Shown in pieces: positions 26,506 through 35,418 of a stretch of DNA of 64,000 bases. The stretch lies in NCBI GenBank assembly GCA_033675265.1, contig JAUJYZ010001239.1:574524-638523 (forward strand), in the 5' to 3' direction. The stretch's first letter is position 1; each line of letters starts with the position of its first letter. This DNA is from Actinostola sp. cb2023 (lineage: Eukaryota; Cnidaria; Anthozoa; Actiniaria; Actinostolidae). Made by a program: the position numbers and the translations under genes. A model generated the notes under the pieces. It was not told the origin of the DNA. It did no database searches and saw nothing but the letters and a program-made list of their open reading frames with translations.

Positions 26506-26910
26506 CACGGATATATGGTGCGCACGAACTATGCAAGGTGGCTTCCCGTACACATCAGGGATATGTTAGCTCTACCACTGGCTCTACCAGTCTACAGAGA
26601 TTTTCAGAGTGGAAAGGTTAGTTAGGTGTCTCCATGATTTGAGACATTAATAACGTTTCTATTCTATTATAAGTTTACAGTGCAGAAGACCGCAAACTCC
26701 TTCTCTGCTATTCCGTTGGACCAGGCGCACGAGCAGAACAATGAACTGATCAAAGGAGACGGTGGAGCGATAGGCCTAACAGAGAATCCCAGTGCGCTAC
26801 TAAGATGGATGGTAGCTGGACCTGAACTGGCGAGGTTGATTAGGGAGTTTGAAGCTGATGAAGAAGACAAGCTCGCGCAGTCGCCCCTGCATCATGAACA
26901 GTACGTCTAA
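26506..26910 (+). pseudogene. Two-exon fragment of a multicopy unknown protein family
   Basis: Exon 26506-26616 reads HGYMVRTNYARWLPVHIRDM and continues to VYRDFQSGK. A 57-bp intron (GTTAGT...TATAAG, 26617-26673) follows in phase 0. Exon 26674-26910 reads FTVQKTANSFSAIPLDQAHE, then NNELIKGDGGAIGLTENPSA, RWMVAGPELARLIREFE and a stop. From memory, similar blocks recur many times in cnidarian and fish genomes as a transposon-associated family of unknown function. The N-terminal part is missing, so it is a fragment. A 12-bp duplication makes LALPLALP. Confidence 0.55.
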
Positions 26911-26997
26911 TGCCAGTCAAACGAGGTTCACGAATCATGTTAGCTCTCTGGGGCCGGTTGTTCGAAAGGCGATTAGTGCTAATCCAAACACGACTGC

Positions 26998-27070
26998 GAG
27001 CTAGGAGACCACAGGAAGCCCAAGCTCTGCAATGCCCGAGTATACGCTCATTGACCGTCTAGTTTTATAG
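26998..27070. repeat. ACTCGGG/GAGCGT family fragment
   Basis: GAGCTAGGAGACCACAGGAA then GCCCAAGCTCTG and TGCCCGAGTATACGCTCATT are the inverted counterpart of 6220-6300. Noncoding. Confidence 0.65.
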
Positions 27071-27284
27071 AAAATACAGTCCAGAAAAACTTGAAATGGT
27101 CGAAAAGATTTTAAACTCGTAGTAAACAATATGGTGTCCATTGAATTAATTATCTTTTTAAATAAAGAAGAAATATTTCCTTTTCTTGATCCGCAATCTA
27201 CGATTCCTAATCCACGATCCACGATCCACGATCGGAGTAACTTCACAATACCTAGCCTGGCCACTGAAATGCATACTATTTATC

Positions 27285-27372
27285 CAGTGGCTACGCGGCT
27301 ACGTGGCTACGCGGCTACGGGGCTACAGTGCTATACGCGGCTTCGTGGCTACGCAGCTACACGGCTACGTGG
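27285..27372. repeat. GGCTACGC minisatellite
   Basis: Degenerate tandem copies of GGCTACGC/GGCTACGT, preceded by short CCACGAT repeats at 27211-27232. Confidence 0.8.
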
Positions 27373-27523
27373 CAAGCTTTGCTATCTACTAAAACCAAAT
27401 TATGGGTAACACTTGCATGCACCAACTTTTATTTATTTTTCAATAAATTCCAATCTTACAATATCATATTACATAATTGAAAACCAACAACATCACTCAT
27501 TTTTGTTGATAAGAAGAACAAAA
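27373..27523. other. AT-rich noncoding stretch
   Basis: Nothing recognised. Confidence 0.3.
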
Positions 27524-27781
27524 CTAGAAACGAAATTCACACTTAAATTGCACTAATTTGGTTTTCAGACTTGTGAAATACTCGAGTGGGAACTCATCAC
27601 GTTGAAATTCATCTTTATTAACTAGAGAGCAATTTTCAAAACATTCTGCTTCCGGCGTCGATTTTATGAATACAATGGTTTTCTGCGCACGAGAAACTAG
27701 GGCTTTTACCACTTTACCAAAGCCTTGCTGCTCTAATTCATGTAGAGATGCTTCAAACTCAGAGTCAGCTATACCTCTCAC
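27524..27781 (-). CDS. Hypothetical coding fragment
   Basis: A reading frame of 85 codons beginning RGIADSEFEASLHELEQQGF. Its composition is protein-like: amphipathic, with balanced charge and few low-complexity runs. It ends QFKCEFRF and a stop. I do not recognise the family. The start is uncertain: the frame may open at an acceptor-like AG near 27785. It could be the last exon of a gene or a transposon remnant. Reported at low confidence because most frames of this size in the window are noise. Confidence 0.25.
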   Translation of the reverse strand: MRGIADSEFEASLHELEQQGFGKVVKALVSRAQKTIVFIKSTPEAECFENCSLVNKDEFQRDEFPLEYFTSLKTKLVQFKCEFRF

Positions 27782-28104
27782 CCTTCTTGGACAGGGCCGG
27801 TGCCGTCAGTTTTTGAGTGGCCCGGTTGTCAAACTTTGTTTTTCATAAAAAAATATCCGAATAATTAAAAATGTAAATAAATTGAAACTGTTTGATTCGA
27901 AAAGTGGTCCGGTTGAAACTGGACCAACCGTACTGGCGGCTACGGCCCTGTTGGAGCACACTGTTTGAAGGCACGTTTTGTTACAATTGGACCCTGAAAA
28001 AGCATGATAGCTTCTTTAATTTCATAGTTGCTTGGCTGTCCGCTCTTTTTCTCAACGGCTACAACAGTCAAAGAATCAATTAACTGCAATAAACAAGTCA
28101 GAAA

Positions 28105-28970
28105 CATAACATAACATAACATAACATAACATAACACAGCACAGCACAGCACAGCACAGCACAGCACAGCACAGCACAGCACAGCACAGCACAGCACAGC
28201 ACAGCACAGCACAGCACAGCACAGCACAGCACAGCACAGCACAGCACAGCACAGCACAGCACAGCACAGCACAGCACAGCAGCACAGCACAGCACAGCAC
28301 AGCACAGCACAGCACAGCACAGCACAGCACAGCACAGCACAGCACAGCACAGCACAGCACAGCACAGCACAGCACAGCACAGCACAGCACAGCACAGCAC
28401 AGCACAGCACACACAGCACAGCACAGCACAGCACAGCACAGCACAGCACAGCACAGCACAGCACAGCACAGCACAGCACAGCACAGCACACAGCACAGCA
28501 CAGCACAGCACAGCACAGCACAGCACAGCACAGCACAGCACAGCACAGCACAGCACAGCACAGCACAGCACAGCACAGCACAGCACAGCACAGCACAGCA
28601 CAGCACAGCACAGCACAGCACAGCACAGCACAGCACAGCACAGCACAGCACAGCACAGCACAGCACAGCACAGCACAGCACAGCACAGCACAGCACAGCA
28701 CAGCACAGCACAGCACAGCACAGCACAGCACAGCACAGCACAGCACAGCACAGCACAGCACAGCACAGCACAGCACAGCACAGCACAGCACAGCACAGCA
28801 CAGCACAGCACAGCACAGCACAGCACAGCACAGCACAGCACAGCACAGCACAGCACAGCACAGCACAGCACAGCACAGCACAGCACAGCACAGCACAGCA
28901 CAGCACAGCACAGCACAGCACAGCACAGCACCGGACAGATATATCATATAATATAATATAATATAATATA
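28105..28970. repeat. Pentanucleotide microsatellite (CACAG)n with flanking related pentamers
   Basis: About 795 bp of CACAG repeats (roughly 28135-28931) with three phase-changing interruptions (near 28280, 28410 and 28490). On the left is a (CATAA)n run (28106-28135), on the right an (ATAAT)n run (28946-28970). Because the period is 5, frames on the minus strand stay open and give Leu-Cys-Cys-Ala-Val artefacts. It lies downstream of the EGF exon of the copy B PAN gene. Confidence 0.97.
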
Positions 28971-29029
28971 GTCAAATATATTTTTCTGTAGAGTTTTTTT
29001 ATTATAAAATACTCTAATGTACTTTACCT

Positions 29030-29151
29030 TTAGTTAATTTCGCAGTTCTTTCCAGTGAATGGAGCAACACACGTGCAGTTGTAACTGTTTTCCTTTGTAT
29101 TTTCACACTTGCCTTGGTTTTTACAGGGCGAGCTGCCACAAGCATCAGCAA
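29030..29151 (-). CDS. EGF-like exon of the copy B PAN gene
   Basis: Encodes VADACGSSPCKNQGKC, then NSYNCTCVAPFTGKNCEIN. The six cysteines have EGF spacing (C-x4-C-x5-C-x9-C-x1-C-x8-C). It enters in phase 1 after acceptor TGTAAG|TT, compatible with the phase-1 donor of the exon at 29227-29373. An in-frame TAA follows three codons after the last Cys, just before a donor-like AAAG|GTAAAG. So either this is the terminal exon or the 3' junction has decayed. Its role would be extracellular, as a disulfide-stabilised binding module. Confidence 0.7.
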
Positions 29152-29226
29152 CTTACAATCATCAAAATACGAGTTAGTTGAGCGTCACACCATAAACTGG
29201 TTTAAAAAACAGGGTTTCTCGCTCAC

Positions 29227-29373
29227 CTCCAGTCGTCATGTTGCAGTATGTCCTCTCTGATTCTCCTTGTTGCGCATGCTTGACCCAGTACAAACCGCTG
29301 ACCAAAGAGTTGGTGGCATTTTTGATTTCCATGCAGGATTCTGCTGGGATTTCTTCATGGGAACCAATGACAG
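29227..29373 (-). CDS. Fibrinogen-like N-terminal exon of the copy B PAN gene
   Basis: A 147-nt exon (49 codons), phase 1 at both ends (acceptor TAATCAG|CT, donor GGAG|GTGAGC). It reads VIGSHEEIPAESCMEIKNAT, then SGLYWVKHAQQGESERTYCN and MTTG. The SC-EI...SGLYW...YCNMTT pattern is the start of fibrinogen-related (FReD-type) domains of cnidarian extracellular proteins. The bulk of a FReD does not follow; the next visible exon is EGF. It joins in phase to the PAN exon donor at 32027. Confidence 0.65.
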
Positions 29374-29989
29374 CTGATTAGAATAAAGCAGATTATTTCA
29401 ATCTGTGTTGAATGAAACTTTAACACCGTGTAAAAAAGCACTTAAATTTACTGACGTTTTGGACGTTCGTCCTTCGTCGGAGTAAAAGAGCGAAAAGAGA
29501 GAAAAAAGCTCGTTTATTTATACTCAGGGTTAACGTCCGAAACGTCAGTAAATTTAAAGGGGGAATAGCAGGTAAATTTCGCCCAAATTTAAAATCCTCA
29601 CAAACAATGCCATCATAATCTTTATATTCTAAATAAACAAACTTTGAAATAGTTTCTCAATATTCCAATGAGAAGTTCTCTAATTTTGCGATTAACTTCA
29701 CATCCGCCATTAAACAGTTGTCGCCAGGATTGCAGGAAGCTAGTGACGTCACTTACTCAAACATACTGCGATTGTGAAGTCAGCGCGCGGGACTAATATC
29801 TGAAGAGCTGAAGAATTCGACGAAACGCTTGGCAAATAAATCTTTCATATCTTCTACTAATTTATAAAATTCAGTCGATTTTTATTGAGTAAGTGACGTT
29901 ACGGATACAAAGGCAAGGTTTTCATGTGGCTACACAAATTGTCCTGGATATTGTTTTTTAAATGTAAAAACAATACATAGATCGACAAT

Positions 29990-30190
29990 TTAAGGAATGG
30001 TCAATGCTTAGCGTGCGTATATCCAGTTATGGATGCACGCGGGAGGTTGCTAAGCACGAAAGGAGCGTAAGAGTCGCACGAGGCGTAGCCGAGTGCGACT
30101 CTAGCTTCTTGAGTGCTTAGCAACCTCCCAAGTGCATCCATAACTGGATATACGCACAGCTAAAGCATTGACCATTGCTTTTATAACATT
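29990..30190. repeat. Long foldback (hairpin member 2)
   Basis: Two arms of about 85 nt. The left arm runs GCGTATATCCAGTTATGGAT, then GCACGCGGG (30035-30043), then AGGTTGCTAAGCAC. The right arm is its complement except that the CGC of GCACGCGGG faces CAA in CCCAAGTGC (30127-30135). The apex is a hairpin GTCGCAC/GTGCGAC around GAGGCGTAGCCGAG. Flanks AATGGTCAATGCTT and AAGCATTGACCATT are also inverted. Related to 248-425 and 37826-38030. Confidence 0.85.
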
Positions 30191-30544
30191 GCCATGGCTT
30201 TTGTGCGTAAAAAACGCACAAAATTGATCAAATTTTATTTGATCAATTTCCAAATTCTCCTAACCCTGCGCGCGCACGCCAAAATTAGAACACGTTGGAG
30301 CCGTTGCCGTTGGTCACTTTGCAAACAAACGAGTGAGAAGCGTGCAGCTAAAAATGCTGCAAATACAATTACAATCTGTTTTTCACCTACAATTTCGAAG
30401 TAGAAATGTTCTACAATGTATTTCGAGTTTAACTGGCATGCAAAGAGACTGATTGAAGTTCGTAAACAAGGATTATAAAGGGATTTGTCAGTCATTGATC
30501 TGCAAGACCCGGGCGAAGGTTGAATCAAAATATGGTTTCGACAA

Positions 30545-30840
30545 CTATATTATTCTGCTGGACTGCTGTTGTTAACTGCAAGCATTGTGGCTGCACTGGG
30601 ACAACTGCACTGGGTGCTCTCTGTAGGCTTTGAGACAACACTTCGCTGCAGTGATGGAGCTGAGTGGCATGGTCGATGGCCGATTGTTGTAGTAAATGTC
30701 AAATGTGCCAAGCTTTGCTCATTACTGTGACTTGAAATCGCCAGAAAAGGCATAATATGATGATTTGGTACACCAGCATTTGACCATAGCCATAGGGTGA
30801 TAGCTGTAGCTCGTACTGAATGGTTCAGTGGTGTAAACAC
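30545..30840 (-). pseudogene. Crypton-type tyrosine recombinase, C-terminal fragment
   Basis: The reading frame contains TPLNHSVRATAITLW, WSNAGVPNHHIM and AISSHSNEQSLAHL. This matches the H-x-x-R and (G/S)H-x(8)-Y region of Crypton/KIAA1958-like tyrosine recombinases. The position normally held by the catalytic Tyr (as in S-I-E-S-Y) is not Tyr here (S-L-A-H). Small in-frame insertions (LWL, PFL) also look degenerate. The upstream frame continues shifted to about 30995. It lies inside the copy B insertion and is inactive by sequence. Confidence 0.6.
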
Positions 30841-31555
30841 GAGACAATTGAGCTGATTTTTGTTGTCGTACTCGTTGGTCGGTAAAAAAGCTGTTGACCT
30901 TCACAGCTCGACCTTCATCAAGTAGAACTTCAGTCAGCCGTTCACGGAGGTTTGTAGACTTCATTCTTGTGTTCTGTCTCATACATTCATACATTTGGCC
31001 ATATTTTTATTTATTGTTTGCATTGTTTTTATATTCAATTTGTTGACAGACTTGACATTGTTCATGTTGAAACTCGCACAAGCGTAAGGTAGCTTACTAT
31101 TTTTACGTCTAAAATACTGTAAGTTTACTTAGATTTTTTTGGTGAAATAAATATTCACTGTTGACACAAACCATGCAGTTCGTTGTCTTTCTTTTCTTTT
31201 CTTTTCTTATCTGGATGTTTGTATGCACAAGTCAATAGTTGTTGAAGTTCGTTGTTCTTCGCCGAGTAGTTGTTTTCGCATTGTACCTCGTTTATACTTT
31301 AATTTATTTCATTTTCCCTTGACACTATTAGTGACATTTGATCATCATAAACATCCAAATCAACGTCAATGTCAAATTTTCGATATAAATTAAGATCCAT
31401 ACTGTTAAATATTGTACAAAAGCTGGAGAAAAAAAGTTGTGAAAATGTTTTCCCCGATCGGTTGACGTGAGCGTGCTCCATACGCGTGCTCCATTCATTT
31501 TTTGTTCATAGCTAGCAAGCCAATCAGAGCGCGCGTTATATCGTAGCTATGTTAC
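30841..31555. other. Remainder of the copy B insertion
   Basis: Degenerate continuation of the Crypton-like frame to about 30995, then AT-rich sequence with a TTTTC run (31190-31210). It ends with the CAATCAGAGCGCGCGTTATA motif (31522-31541) shared by other foldback elements. No gene recognised. Confidence 0.4.
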
Positions 31556-31845
31556 AAAGAACAATAACCAATAATTTTGTGCAGCGACACGAAGACCTGG
31601 CCGACTGAAGCGGCCGCCGATTAGGCGACACTTAACAATAATGGCGGACAGTGATTTATATGCTGTTTTATGTTGATTTTTTCAGCGCCATCTCACTTAA
31701 ATGACAAAATTTATAAAAATATGGATAACTTACTGTATATGAATCATTTGAAATCGAAAAAATCAACTGCTAAAATTGGACAAATATAATTTACGTGCTA
31801 GTCCCGCTTTTAAAAGTATATTTTTTACACGGTGCAAAGTTTGTA

Positions 31846-32027
31846 CAATAATTCGAAAATATGTTAAAAATAATTAGAGTGCAAACACTAAAACCATGAA
31901 ACAGTGCTAACTTTAATTAGCACTAAATAGTGCAATGTCTTTTGTTTTCTATTGTTTCATTGGTGCTATTTAGTACTAAATAGCTTGTACTGTTTCACGG
32001 TTCTGTTTGAACTAGAACATAGCTCAC
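31846..32027. other. Short palindromic stretch next to the PAN exon
   Basis: AACCATGAAACAGTGCTAA and AGTACTAAATAGCTTGTACT, with TTAGCACTAAATAGTGC in the middle, form a diverged inverted repeat (31890-32000). It occupies the place of the pogo-like MITE of copy A. Confidence 0.4.
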
Positions 32028-32119
32028 CAGGTCGTGGAAGTTCAAAATACACAGCATTTGAGTTCACGACTTTCTTGCGGTTGGTTTGGCTGCCATTGTC
32101 CTGTTGTTCAGTTCACATT
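32028..32119 (-). pseudogene. PAN exon copy B, 3' part (separated by transposon)
   Basis: Continuation of the PAN exon beginning at 36624. It has the same donor as copy A in a GTGAGC form (CCTG|GTGAGC at 32027). A 2-nt GC insertion relative to copy A (codons for PTKK become frameshifted, soon reaching TGA) breaks the frame even without the transposon. Confidence 0.75.
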
Positions 32120-32123
32120 TTAA
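32120..32123. other. TTAA target duplication, left
   Basis: The left copy of the TTAA duplicated on insertion of the Kolobok-like element. The paralogous uninterrupted site in copy A reads CACATTTTAAGC (about 2088-2099) with a single TTAA. Confidence 0.9.
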
Positions 32124-32326
32124 AGGGCTACTGACGCGATTTTTGGACATTTTCCGTTAAAATCGGAAAGCAATTAGTTTTCATACTGCTCAGTCGACAA
32201 AAGCAATTTTTTTGAAAAAAAAAGTAATATTTAGATAGATTTGGCGCGTTTATCCTTACCACAGGAAGCCCGGTCATACGTTTTTAATAATTAATGATGT
32301 GACGTCACAGCCAGAACACGATCAAT

Positions 32327-33151
32327 ATGGCGAGCGACATGGCGAGCAGTAATGGTAGTAGTGATAGTGACACATCATCGAGCTCTAACGAAGGGTGTTT
32401 CGAAGTCGACACAAACATATATAAAACCATACAGTTTTGAACCCCATTATGATGCAAGCGAAATTGAAATTGAGCAAATGTCTACAGATGAAGTCGAAGA
32501 TGATGCGATTGATGGAGTTCATCGTAGAGATCACCGAGACTGCAGGTACAAACTTTAACTTTACGTAACATGTACTGTATTGATTTTATAACCTCCAGAA
32601 TGAATGATTTTAGATATGAAATATTTTCGTTTTGAAATCTATGTGTACATGTGTCTGTTTTCGAGTGCATTACATTTATAAAATCTGTCTAGCTTTGTAC
32701 GCGTTTTCTTGTCGTTTCTCTTTATCTACAAAGGTGTTCTTGTGAAAACTGTCAGCGAATGGGAACCGATAGGGAGTGTGTTTGCTGTCGTGAATGCGAA
32801 GGAACCTTTAGCAAACTGCATGACAACATCGACTATTACAGACAAGATAACATGTTTGACTGTATTACAAATCATCCTGGATTCCAAGCCATATGTTTGA
32901 ACCCTTTTGTTTTGCAAGTTGCATGGTTGTCCTACAAACAGCACTATGCTAATGCCTATGAAGGCCCTGATCACAAGAAGTACAGGCACATTGCCTATAG
33001 GCAGTACATCAGATGGGTCCATGGGTTTGTTGGAAAAAATATTCGTAGTGTTATTCCATCATGTGCTGTGTGCTGCATCCAGGCCCATTTCCCACCCCCA
33101 GGGTTAGAAGAAGACTTTGAATTTACAGGTTTCATGCTACCAGATTTATAA
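32327..33151 (+). CDS. P2X7 C-terminal (ballast)-like zinc/cysteine protein, transposon-borne
   Basis: Two exons (32327-32545 and 32734-33151) join at TGCAG|GTACAA and CTACAAAG|GTG. Exon 1 starts MASDMASSNGSSDSDTSSSS and, after a 1-nt frameshift near 32400, continues IKPYSFEPHYDASEIEIEQM and further acidic sequence. Exon 2 reads CSCENCQRMGTDRECVCCRE, CEGTFSKL, then NHPGFQAICLNPFVLQVAWL, YRHIAYRQYIRWVHGFVGKN, IPSCAVCCIQAHFPPP and a stop. The order CxCxxC...CxCCxEC...HPGF..iCLn..vL..A, the R-x-x-AYRQ-x-x-RW motif and a late CxxCC...FP match the zinc-binding C-terminal domain of P2X7 receptors. No P2X channel part is present. The N-terminal frameshift may inactivate this copy. Function in the transposon is unknown. 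Confidence 0.75.
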
Positions 33152-33759
33152 GAACTTCTAGATTGCAAGTTTATTTTGTCTATATTTAGTTGTAACTACG
33201 ATTATAATGTACATGTATGGTGTCATAATAGACCTCTTTAGCTTCGTATGTAAATTGCCCATTTCAAATCATGTGATGTAAGAGATCTATTGTTAGCTTT
33301 TTGGCATCAGCCTGTTTTGAAACAGTTACCGCAAGGATTTTCTCTCATTTTGTTTTCAATAAGCTTTAAAAATAGATATGAGTAGATTAAGAGTTCATTG
33401 CCTGATTCTTAGATTAGTTGCGAATTGAATTATGCTTCATATATATTTATTTAACCATAGTAGATAATGAATATAGAGTAGTACAATTTCTGGAAACAAA
33501 TTTTAATATCATATGATATCATAATATTATGATATCATAACTTGTAGAGTGATTTTACTTAACCTGTGAAATAATAATAATAATAATAATAATAAGTTCT
33601 TGTTTAACGCATTAAACTGACGTCTCAATGCGTTTTACATTACATAAAGTTAAATACAGTAAAAAGCTTCATATAACAACCTAGATTTTTCCAGGTTAGC
33701 CTAAAATGGTTTTCATATATTTGGTGTCTACTGATAATTATTTATCTATAAGAGTAAAA
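33152..33759. other. Intergenic spacer between convergent transposon genes
   Basis: AT-rich. It holds a palindrome ATCATATGATATCATAATAT near 33510-33540, an (AAT)n run at 33571-33594 and a following short repeat (33595-33660). The 3' ends and polyadenylation signals of both genes would fall here. No ORF. Confidence 0.5.
33567..33660 (-). repeat. SINE/LINE-type 3' tail with (ATT)n
   Basis: On the minus strand it reads AAAACGCATTGAGACGTCAG, then GCGTTAAACAAGAACTTATT with ATT repeats at its end. The same arrangement (GTGCGTTTAA, GAACG, then ATT repeats) occurs at 48469-48610. It is probably the 3' end of a short retroelement inserted in the transposon spacer. Confidence 0.4.
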
Positions 33760-35418
33760 TTACACCCTTGCAAATCTTGTTGTATGTTCTGCAACAGCTT
33801 GGTCTTTGTCTGGCCGAGTAAAGGCTGAGCATAATGGTGGTGGATTGGCAACTCTGTGCATCACACGCTGACCATTTTCAACTGCATGGGTTAAACTTAT
33901 GAGTAGGTCATCTACATAACCATATGAACAGTCTTCCAGAATCTTCCTTACAATATGACCACCTTTCTTGTACTTGGGGTAAATAATGTTGTACTGCTCT
34001 TCATTTTGTAAATTTTTCTTTTGGGGTCTTGAACTGTTTTCATTGTAATGTAAGGCTGCAAGATACAATCTGCTCCTCATACCATCATATGAGAAATGAA
34101 ACATCTTTGGGGCAAACTGGTTTACTAAACTGTGATAACCCTCCACTACAGATGTTTGACCATGTTTTGAACATTTTGCAATATCTTTGATTAAAGTCTT
34201 GTCTAAGATGATTTTTTCTAGTGCCTCGAATACCTCTGTGTCTGGTTGTAGCCACTTGATTGACCTTATTTCTGTGACAGGTAGGTCATCATGAGCACAA
34301 TTTGGGAACAGATCACTATGCCCATCATGCTTGTTCTGTACATGGTTAATGATAGACCTCCACTTAGCCTCAATCAAGTCCTTGTTGTTGTGCTCTGAGG
34401 ACGTCACTGACCAATAAAAGTGATTAACGATAGATTTAATCCACTGGCCTATTACTTCATAGTTTTTCTTTTTGGCTAGAGCCTGCAATTTCTTTTTGAT
34501 GCTTTTGGCAACATGCCAGCAATCATAAAAGTGATCCACAACTTCCCAGTCTTCTCTTATCCATTTGTTAATTTGTTTGTGTCTGTCAGTAACTACATCA
34601 CGAACATTCAAATTAAACAGGTTAAAGACATCTACCATTTTTTTCAGTCCCATCAACTCCATTGCATTAGATGATGTGGTTTCATTGCTCTGTACGAGCT
34701 CAACAGTCAGTACTTTATTGTTTGTTAATTCTATGGCTGTATATGACCCATACTTAGCACAGTGCCCCATACTATCACACCTGCCGTCTCCTCCAACAAT
34801 CAGTTGCTCATCTTTTAGTTCCACTAAGTAACTGTCTCGCTTTGAAAGCCATATCTCGGATACGACCTGGTGAAGATATCTTTGTTGGTGTCTAAAGAAC
34901 GTTCTTGGGGAAATGCAAGCTATGCTTAGTGAGGTCAACAAACGTATTACTTTGGAAGGTAATGCACCAGTAAATAGAATAGAGCCACTAAGTAAAACAT
35001 TGCCATATGGAGTTCCTTTAATTTCTGGTTGGCTCCTCCATTCTCTCAATGTTTTACAGCAAAGACATTTGATGAAGACAATAAGCATACATCCAGACAA
35101 CTTTTGATATAGTTGAACATCAGTAGAATAGCAGGTCAGACAAATAGATAACAGTAGAAGTAGCTTGTTATGAAAAACGATATATTTGGGTTCCTTGTGC
35201 GGCTGACACTTGTCTGTGTACGGTCGCATTTCATCAGCCCGAACTTCGTCTTCGCTATCCGAAGCATTTTCGTCGAATTCTGGTTGGTACAGTTCGATCT
35301 CTTCTTCTGGTGTTTCATTTTCACTCTCCTCGCTTTCAACCTCCAACTCCAAGTCTGTCTTTCTTGTTCGTTTCCTACGGCTACAGTTTTCACAACTGTC
35401 TTGCGATAGGTCTGGCAT
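33760..35418 (-). CDS. Kolobok-like DDE transposase
   Basis: 552 aa, uninterrupted. Residues 20-65 are acidic and low-complexity. Residues 78-131 contain a CxxC...CxCC zinc-ribbon-like segment (YIVFHNKL, SICLTC, IKCLCC, then REWRSQP). Residues 140-190 are a helical linker (GALPSKVIRLL...SPRTFFRHQ). The candidate catalytic core is D211 in VGGDGRCDSMGH, D278 in VVTDRHKQINKW, followed by DCWHVAKSIKK, and E426 in SVVEGYHSLVNQFAPK. The strand-D-strand order fits an RNase H-fold DDE transposase that would cut at the TIRs and join at TTAA. The start ATG (35418-35416) overlaps the stop of the THAP ORF by one base. Superfamily assignment rests on TTAA, THAP and motif memory, not a search. Confidence 0.8.
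   Translation of the reverse strand: MPDLSQDSCENCSRRKRTRKTDLELEVESEESENETPEEEIELYQPEFDENASDSEDEVRADEMRPYTDKCQPHKEPKYIVFHNKLLLLLSICLTCYSTDVQLYQKLSGCMLIVFIKCLCCKTLREWRSQPEIKGTPYGNVLLSGSILFTGALPSKVIRLLTSLSIACISPRTFFRHQQRYLHQVVSEIWLSKRDSYLVELKDEQLIVGGDGRCDSMGHCAKYGSYTAIELTNNKVLTVELVQSNETTSSNAMELMGLKKMVDVFNLFNLNVRDVVTDRHKQINKWIREDWEVVDHFYDCWHVAKSIKKKLQALAKKKNYEVIGQWIKSIVNHFYWSVTSSEHNNKDLIEAKWRSIINHVQNKHDGHSDLFPNCAHDDLPVTEIRSIKWLQPDTEVFEALEKIILDKTLIKDIAKCSKHGQTSVVEGYHSLVNQFAPKMFHFSYDGMRSRLYLAALHYNENSSRPQKKNLQNEEQYNIIYPKYKKGGHIVRKILEDCSYGYVDDLLISLTHAVENGQRVMHRVANPPPLCSAFTRPDKDQAVAEHTTRFARV

Larger units (their letters stand above)
29558..31809. mobile_element. TTAA-flanked element, copy B, interrupted
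   Basis: It has the same ends as 631-1330 (AGGGGGAATAGCA after TTAA at 29554-29557, and the CCCGCTT end before TTAA at 31810-31813). The interior matches copy A up to about 29985 and again from about 31556. Between these points is a 1.57-kb insertion absent from copy A. Confidence 0.6.
29427..31845. mobile_element. Nested composite element
   Basis: Outer inverted ends CTTTAACACCGTGTAAAAAA (left) and TTTTTTACACGGTGCAAAG (right) enclose the hairpin repeat at 29447-29560, the TTAA-flanked element (29558-31809), and within that a 1.5-kb insertion with a foldback and a Crypton fragment. Copy A keeps the right outer end (about 1345-1365), while its left end lies before the window. It is a good example of nested insertion; the outermost unit is only inferred. 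Confidence 0.5.

Noticed and set aside
27940..28975. Long minus-strand frames of Leu-Cys-Cys-Ala-Val repeats (up to 335 codons)
   Set aside because: Pure by-product of the CACAG microsatellite: period 5 keeps all three frames open. No start context or flanking coding sequence.
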